Shown here: piece after piece, positions 59,638-64,000 of the stretch
How the letters are laid out: each line of letters starts with the position of its first letter
How positions within the stretch are numbered: position 1 is the stretch's first letter
Assembly: GCF_021653995.1 (NCBI RefSeq)
Contig: NZ_JAJJOZ010000008.1
Coordinates: 1 to 64,000 of the forward strand
Direction of reading: 5' to 3'
Source: Allopusillimonas lactea
GTDB lineage: Bacteria; Pseudomonadota; Gammaproteobacteria; Burkholderiales; Burkholderiaceae_B
Length of the DNA: 64,000 nt
Position numbers and translations under genes: made by a program
The notes under the pieces: model-generated
Database searches by the model: none
What the model was told of the DNA's origin: nothing
Seen by the model: the letters and a program-made list of their open reading frames with translations, nothing else

Positions 59638-61985
59638 ACATGAGTCGGTTCTTTGGCGCGACCAATCGCGAGGCGATGCGCCAGGTCAGGCTGGCGTTGG
59701 GGCCCGACGCCATGATTGTGTCTAACCGCCGCGTGAACGGCGGTGTCGAGATCATTGCTGCTGACCACGAGTACGCAGCCGCTGATGCGGAACAGGCCGT
59801 CGAGGTCCAACCCGGCAATGAAGTGCTGGGTGCTATCGACGCTATGCGCGACGCACTTGAAAACCGCATGGAAGATATGCTTTGGGGCGGTCAACTGCGC
59901 GAGAGCCCGACCGCGGCCGCCCTTTTTCAGCGCCTGCTTGAGTCGGGCTTCAGCACGGCATTGTTGCGCGCCATGCTGACGCGCCTGCCACGCCAATTAT
60001 CCGATCGCGACGGCCTGCAGTGGGCCCGCGCCGAGCTGGTCGCGCATCTGCCGGTTGCCGATGAACAGGCATTCTGGCTCCCTGGCCAGGTGATTGCCTT
60101 GGTTGGCCCTACCGGCGTGGGCAAGACAACCACGCTGGCCAAGTTGGCGGCCCGGCACGTCCGCCGCCCCGGTGGCGGCAGCCTGGTGCTGATCACTACG
60201 GATACCTACCGTATCGGCGCGCACGAGCAGTTGCTGATCTACGGCCGTAAGCTGGGCCTGCCCGTGCACGTGGCGCGCAATGCTGATGACCTGGCGCGCG
60301 TACTGGGCAGCCTCGGTCCGCAGCACACCGTTCTGATCGACAATATGGGCGTGAGCCAGCGCGATGGCAGGGTGGCGGATCAGGCGGGCATGCTGGCCGG
60401 CGCAGGCCGTCCGGTGGACAGGCTGCTGGTACTCAATGCCGCCAGCCAGGGCGATACCTTGGATGACGTGGCGCGTGCTTATTCGCATGCTGGCGGCTCG
60501 CCGCTGAAGGGTTGCATCATCTCCAAGTCGGACGAGGCCATGCGGCTGGGCAGCGTGCTCGACACAGCCATCCGTTACCGCCTGCCTATCCATTACGTAT
60601 CCAACGGCCAGCGGGTGCCTGAAGACTTGGTGCTGCCGGGCGCCGCATCGCTGATAGACCAGGCGCTTGCTGCGCGGCGTCAGTCGCGCCCGCTGTATGC
60701 ACCGACTCAGGCCGATCTTGCCGCATTGCTGACGCTGAATGCAGCGCCGCAGATTCGTGAACAAGCGCGCCAGACAGCCCAGCAGCGCGAACGCCGGCTG
60801 GCCCCGATATTGGCGCTTGCCGCCGGTGGCGCAGCCGCGCCAAGCATTGACGCCGCACAGGCGGCCTGCCGTTGGGTCGACGAGGATACTGCCACTGCCG
60901 CCGCATGGCAGGCATGGTCCGGCAGGGCTCATACGTCAGGCGCCGGCGGAGTGCGCGAAGGGTTGCTCGAGGCATTGGGTGCCGCACAGGACGCGGGCCG
61001 TATCGATCATGACACGGCCGCAGGCCTTTACGCTGCATGGGGCAATGGTGGCGGCGCCAGCGCGCCGGATACTGCGGATGCCGGCGCGTTCATCATTGCG
61101 CACGGTCACGCCAAATGGATGGAGCAGGCCGATCACGGCGGACGCCTGGCCACCGCAATGGTATTTGATTGGCAGGCCGCGCCCCTGGCCAGCGCCGGGC
61201 AATGTCTGGCCCGCTCCGACGGCTGGGTGGCGTCCTGGGGGGATGCCGCCAGCGGCGCACTCGATCCGGCGGCGCTATTGGCGGTTCAGGTTGGCGGGTT
61301 GGGGGCTGTTCCGCAATTGCGTAATGCACTGCATGTGCTCGACGCTGGCAGCCAATCGCTGCTTCGTTCGATTGATGCGCTGGGCGTGCGGTGGCTGGGG
61401 CTGGTCACACCCACGACACCTGTGTATCACGAAGGTTGTGCGACAACTGTGCGTGCTGTGGCCCGGACGCTGGCCTACCGGCCTGCCGATGCCGCTCCCG
61501 CGCTTTCCATGGATGCGGGCGAGCCCCAACGCAGGGCTTGGATTGGCGTGGCCGATGTTGCGTTGTGCGCGCGCGGGCGGCCAGCGCTGCCCTTGCGGCT
61601 TGTCTGTGTGCGGATGACGCGCGCGGATGACGGGCAGGAAACGGGTATCGTGTATGGCCTGGCTCCTGAAGCGGCCTTGATGGGTGTGCTACCTGGGCAA
61701 TGTGCGGCGGCATTGCTCTCGGGCGTGCGGGGCCGGCAGATTGCCCGCGTTGCAGGCCAGTTCGGCGAGCATTGCCGTGGTTGGTCGCAGGTTGGCGAGC
61801 GGGGTATGGATATGTTGGCGCGCACGCTGCTGGCCGCGCAAATGAGCGCTGCGGCCTGGCGCTTGCACAACTGCGCACAGGCGCAGCCCGCCAGGGAAAT
61901 GCTGGCGGCGCTGCCGGGCCCAAAAAATAGCGTTGCACACCGCATTGCGCGGCTTTTTGCCTTGAAGGAAACATTGGAGGCTTAG
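59634..61985 (+). CDS. flhF: Flagellar SRP-type GTPase FlhF with long C-terminal extension
   Basis: Residues 1-85 form the FlhF B domain (R-F-F-G-A-T-N-R-E-A-M-R-Q-V-R). Residues about 150-345 form an SRP-type GTPase with P-loop G-P-T-G-V-G-K-T (158-165), D-T-Y-R-I-G-A-H-E-Q-L and the G4-like S-K-S-D-E. FlhF helps place flagella at a cell pole. The protein is 783 residues, about twice the usual length; residues 350-783 are Ala/Gly-rich, contain several Trp residues, and match no family I recognise. The reading frame and codon use stay normal to the stop. It overlaps flhA by four bases, and no flhG follows. Confidence 0.9.
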   Translation: MNMSRFFGATNREAMRQVRLALGPDAMIVSNRRVNGGVEIIAADHEYAAADAEQAVEVQPGNEVLGAIDAMRDALENRMEDMLWGGQLRESPTAAALFQRLLESGFSTALLRAMLTRLPRQLSDRDGLQWARAELVAHLPVADEQAFWLPGQVIALVGPTGVGKTTTLAKLAARHVRRPGGGSLVLITTDTYRIGAHEQLLIYGRKLGLPVHVARNADDLARVLGSLGPQHTVLIDNMGVSQRDGRVADQAGMLAGAGRPVDRLLVLNAASQGDTLDDVARAYSHAGGSPLKGCIISKSDEAMRLGSVLDTAIRYRLPIHYVSNGQRVPEDLVLPGAASLIDQALAARRQSRPLYAPTQADLAALLTLNAAPQIREQARQTAQQRERRLAPILALAAGGAAAPSIDAAQAACRWVDEDTATAAAWQAWSGRAHTSGAGGVREGLLEALGAAQDAGRIDHDTAAGLYAAWGNGGGASAPDTADAGAFIIAHGHAKWMEQADHGGRLATAMVFDWQAAPLASAGQCLARSDGWVASWGDAASGALDPAALLAVQVGGLGAVPQLRNALHVLDAGSQSLLRSIDALGVRWLGLVTPTTPVYHEGCATTVRAVARTLAYRPADAAPALSMDAGEPQRRAWIGVADVALCARGRPALPLRLVCVRMTRADDGQETGIVYGLAPEAALMGVLPGQCAAALLSGVRGRQIARVAGQFGEHCRGWSQVGERGMDMLARTLLAAQMSAAAWRLHNCAQAQPAREMLAALPGPKNSVAHRIARLFALKETLEA

Positions 61986-62055
61986 GCGGCCGCGGCACGC
62001 GCGCGGCGACGCGGAAAGCCCCTAAGCACGATGCGCAAGAAACGGATGGGGAGCG

Positions 62056-62532
62056 TCAGCCTGCGCGCACATTGGCCAGCGTGCTGGCGGCGCCCCGTTT
62101 GCTGCGGCCTTGGGCGTCGTAGAGGTTGCCGGCACCAACCAGGTGTTGGAGTTCATTCAGTGCCAGCCTGTTGTGAGCAAGGTAGGCGGAGATGGTAATG
62201 CCGTTGGCGGTGTTCAGCGCGCTGGCGCGCTGCGCCAGCGACAGCAGGTGCTCTACCGGTGCGGCAAGCTCGGCGTGTTTGCGAGCGGCATGCTGCAGGG
62301 CGTTGTCGCTGTTCGTAAAGCCCGCCTGGTAAAGCAGTTTGCCGCGCAGGGTGTCGGCTGCTGCAAGCTGGTCCGCATAGCCGTTCTTGCGTGCGGTGAC
62401 GCTCTCCAGTGCATCGATCGCACCATGCGCTTCAAGCAACCCCTGCTCTTCTTCGAGTACGGCGATAAAACCCTCTATCAGGCGGGTTTCGTGTTCGATG
62501 CAGGTATGAAGACGGGCGAGGATGTCGGACAT
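62056..62532 (-). CDS. flgN: Flagellar export chaperone FlgN
   Basis: The 158-residue, mostly helical protein fits FlgN, which guards the hook-filament junction proteins FlgK and FlgL before export. It has the typical N-terminal I-E-H-E-T-R-L-I-E-G-F-I and a C-terminal helix with N-G-I-T-I-S-A-Y-L-A-H-N. It follows flgM in the same direction. Confidence 0.85.
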   Translation of the reverse strand: MSDILARLHTCIEHETRLIEGFIAVLEEEQGLLEAHGAIDALESVTARKNGYADQLAAADTLRGKLLYQAGFTNSDNALQHAARKHAELAAPVEHLLSLAQRASALNTANGITISAYLAHNRLALNELQHLVGAGNLYDAQGRSKRGAASTLANVRAG

Positions 62533-62594
62533 GAGCGTGTGCGTGATTCGAAGCGGGCTGGACGAGGCACCGGCGCCAGAGCCAGCCGCTTGCC

Positions 62595-62879
62595 TTATTT
62601 GAGCAGATCGCGGACGCTGGCGAGCAGGCCGTCGGCAATGCGGGAGGCGTCGATCTTGAGTTGGCCTGACGCGATAGCGTCGCGCAACTGGGCCACACGG
62701 GCTTGATCGATATCGTGGGCACCGTCTTGCAGAGCCGCCAACTGACGGGCGGCCGGGCTGAGGGCAACGTCTTTTCTGGCGCCCGAGGCCGTACCCTGCG
62801 ACAGTGCTGCCGTGGCATCAAGCCGCTGGCTGGAGACGCCGTGTGCCGGGCTGTTCAGGGGCGAAGAGGTGATTTTCAC
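62595..62879 (-). CDS. flgM: Anti-sigma-28 factor FlgM
   Basis: Starting at the GTG at 62879 (GGAG seven bases upstream), the protein has 94 residues and opens K-I-T-S-S-P-L-N, the classic FlgM start. The C-terminal half carries the sigma-28-binding helices (Q-L-R-D-A-I-A-S-G-Q-L-K-I-D near residue 64). It holds FliA inactive until exported. Upstream in-frame codons, including an ATG at 62897, lack both family likeness and a good ribosome site. Confidence 0.9.
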   Translation of the reverse strand: MKITSSPLNSPAHGVSSQRLDATAALSQGTASGARKDVALSPAARQLAALQDGAHDIDQARVAQLRDAIASGQLKIDASRIADGLLASVRDLLK

Positions 62880-62950
62880 GGTGTTCTCCGGGGGCATGAA
62901 TGCCACGTTGCGGCATCTTGCGGGGTGTCTGGGAATGCGTTCTGGATTCT

Positions 62951-62977
62951 ATAACGGCAGTGGCTGGGAAATGTTTA
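62951..62977 (-). promoter_or_regulatory. Sigma-28 (FliA) promoter of flgM-flgN
   Basis: On the minus strand TAAACATT (62977-62970) and GCCGTTAT (62958-62951) are 11 bases apart, close to the TAAAGTTT-N11-GCCGATAA consensus. This allows late flgMN expression independent of flgA. Confidence 0.85.
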
Positions 62978-62989
62978 ACCCGCTTGGGG

Positions 62990-63694
62990 CTACATCATGA
63001 TGCGCACAGTATGTGCGTCGACCACCATGCCACTAATCACCTCGCCCGATCTAGCCTTCACCTGTATATAAGACCCCGGCGGCCCGCTTTCGAGAGCCTG
63101 GCCTTCGCCAGTGGCAATAAACCCACTGCCTCGCACCTCGGTGCGCACAATTTGACCGCGGGAGACGGTGTCGGGATTGCGCAGCGTGCGTGTTTTGATG
63201 GGGGTGCCCGCGGTGATGCGTTGCGCGGCCACATAGCCGACCGCTTGGGCGGGGTCTAGCACCGTGTCGCGGGGAAGGCGCAGAATATCGCCTTCGCGCA
63301 CACCCAGGTCGTTTGCCGACAGGGGTTCGCCGGGCTGCAGCGTGCGCTGTGCGACAAAGTACTTGCCCTGGACGCTGACATTGGCCTGGACGTAGCTTGT
63401 CCAGGGCTGTGGTCCCGCGCAGCGTATCTTGACTGTCATGCGCGGACGCAGGGAGTGGCCGTTGGGTATGCTGGGTTGCAGCGCATTGCAGCGCGGCAGG
63501 CGCTCTACGCGGGGCTTTTGTACGGTGACATCGACCTTGCCAGGGTCGCCGCCGACCTGCGCGCGCAGGAACTGTTCAACCTGGGCGGCGACTTCGCTGG
63601 CATCCTGGGTAGCAGGCTCGGCGGCAGGGCTCGCCATTCCCACATGCAGGGGCGCGGCGGCGAGAAGCAATGTGAATAGGCGAGGTCTGATCAT
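62990..63694 (-). CDS. flgA: P-ring assembly chaperone FlgA
   Basis: The 234-residue protein has a signal peptide (cleavage near A-S-P-A-A-E) and the SAF-type C-terminal domain with G-E-P-L-S-A-N-D-L-G-V near residue 134 and G-Q-I-V-R-T-E-V-R-G-S-G-F near 190. It helps FlgI form the periplasmic P ring. It diverges from flgB. Confidence 0.92.
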   Translation of the reverse strand: MIRPRLFTLLLAAAPLHVGMASPAAEPATQDASEVAAQVEQFLRAQVGGDPGKVDVTVQKPRVERLPRCNALQPSIPNGHSLRPRMTVKIRCAGPQPWTSYVQANVSVQGKYFVAQRTLQPGEPLSANDLGVREGDILRLPRDTVLDPAQAVGYVAAQRITAGTPIKTRTLRNPDTVSRGQIVRTEVRGSGFIATGEGQALESGPPGSYIQVKARSGEVISGMVVDAHTVRIMM

Positions 63695-63878
63695 GAGGCC
63701 ATTCTATAGAAGCGGCGGTGCGGGCAATCCAAGAACTGGGCGCGTATTGACGCCTTGTTTCCAGGTTTATTGAAGCACTCGCGCCTTTACCATGCTTGCT
63801 ATTCGTGGCGCGCCTCGTGTGCGCTGAACCTACAGCTTTGCACACGCCACCGCGTGGCGGGAAATCCGGGCGGACAGC

Positions 63879-64000
63879 ATGATAGATCGTATCGGCGAAG
63901 ACCTCAATTTCTACAAACAGGCCATCAGCCTGCGGCAAAAGCGCCAAGAAGTGCTGGCCGCCAACATAGCCAATGCAGACACCCCCAACTACAAGGCGCG
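63879..64000 (+). CDS. flgB: Flagellar rod protein FlgB, N-terminal part
   Basis: The reading frame from the ATG at 63879 runs off the window after about 40 codons. It contains L-A-A-N-I-A-N-A-D-T-P-N-Y-K-A, the signature of rod proteins, and the opening expected of FlgB. It begins the flgB rod/hook operon, divergent from flgA. Confidence 0.9.
   Translation, partial: MIDRIGEDLNFYKQAISLRQKRQEVLAANIANADTPNYKA

Noticed and set aside
1..64000. CRISPR array or prophage
   Set aside because: No regularly spaced repeats and no phage structural, integrase or lysis genes were seen; the only mobile traces are IS3-type fragments.

Overview
The window looks like chromosomal DNA of a motile betaproteobacterium of the Alcaligenaceae (Bordetella/Achromobacter type). 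The main reasons are the two Bug-type solute receptors and the order of the flagellar block: flhDC, motAB, cheAW, a chemoreceptor, cheRB, cheYZ, flhBAF, then flgN-flgM-flgA divergent from flgB. From about 8.7 kb rightward the DNA is GC-rich with ordinary codon use. The first 8.6 kb is clearly more AT-rich and bounded by insertion-sequence debris, so it reads as acquired DNA beside tRNA-Thr(CGU).

Region 1 (1-8.7 kb): the window opens in the left end of an IS3-family element inserted into an older, broken IS3-type OrfB. A tight operon follows: acyl-CoA synthetase, a hot-dog hydratase split over two genes, an acyl-CoA dehydrogenase, a Bug receptor and a ThDP-dependent lyase. It ends at a terminator facing a convergent LysR regulator. 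A second, decayed IS3 left end lies between LysR and tRNA-Thr. The operon probably imports, activates and degrades an unknown carboxylic acid.

Region 2 (9-18 kb): a Bug receptor diverges from an IlvD/Edd dehydratase, a GntR/FCD regulator and a 3-hydroxyacyl-CoA dehydrogenase-like enzyme, probably for a sugar acid or hydroxy acid. Then come a MAPEG protein, PcaC, NhaA, an AI-2E-family permease and tRNA-Asn.

Region 3 (18-30 kb): lipocalin, QueC, a ferritin-like protein, a marR-nodT-emrA-emrB efflux set with a recognisable operator and promoter, a DMT transporter, a YeiE-like LysR divergent from YeiH, SirB2, a tautomerase and a DUF924 protein.

Region 4 (30-36 kb): a nitric-oxide defence module. 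A hemerythrin-like protein and a quinol NO reductase share a sigma-54 promoter and face norR, with NorR-type sites between. Next comes a TerC-family membrane protein behind a yybP-ykoY (manganese) riboswitch.

Region 5 (36-45 kb): a YqjD-like protein, a SulP transporter, a small ribbon-helix-helix protein, a lipoate-ligase-like protein, a TM2 protein, a methyltransferase coupled to glpK, divergent glpD, and an NlpC/P60 lipoprotein.

Region 6 (45.2-64 kb): the flagellar/chemotaxis block. An AT-rich control region precedes flhDC; a terminator separates flhDC from motAB-cheAW-MCP-cheRB-cheYZ-flhBAF. flhF has a C-terminal extension of about 430 residues. No cheD, flhG or fliA lies in this stretch. 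flgN-flgM-flgA run the other way, with a good FliA promoter before flgM, and the window ends inside flgB.
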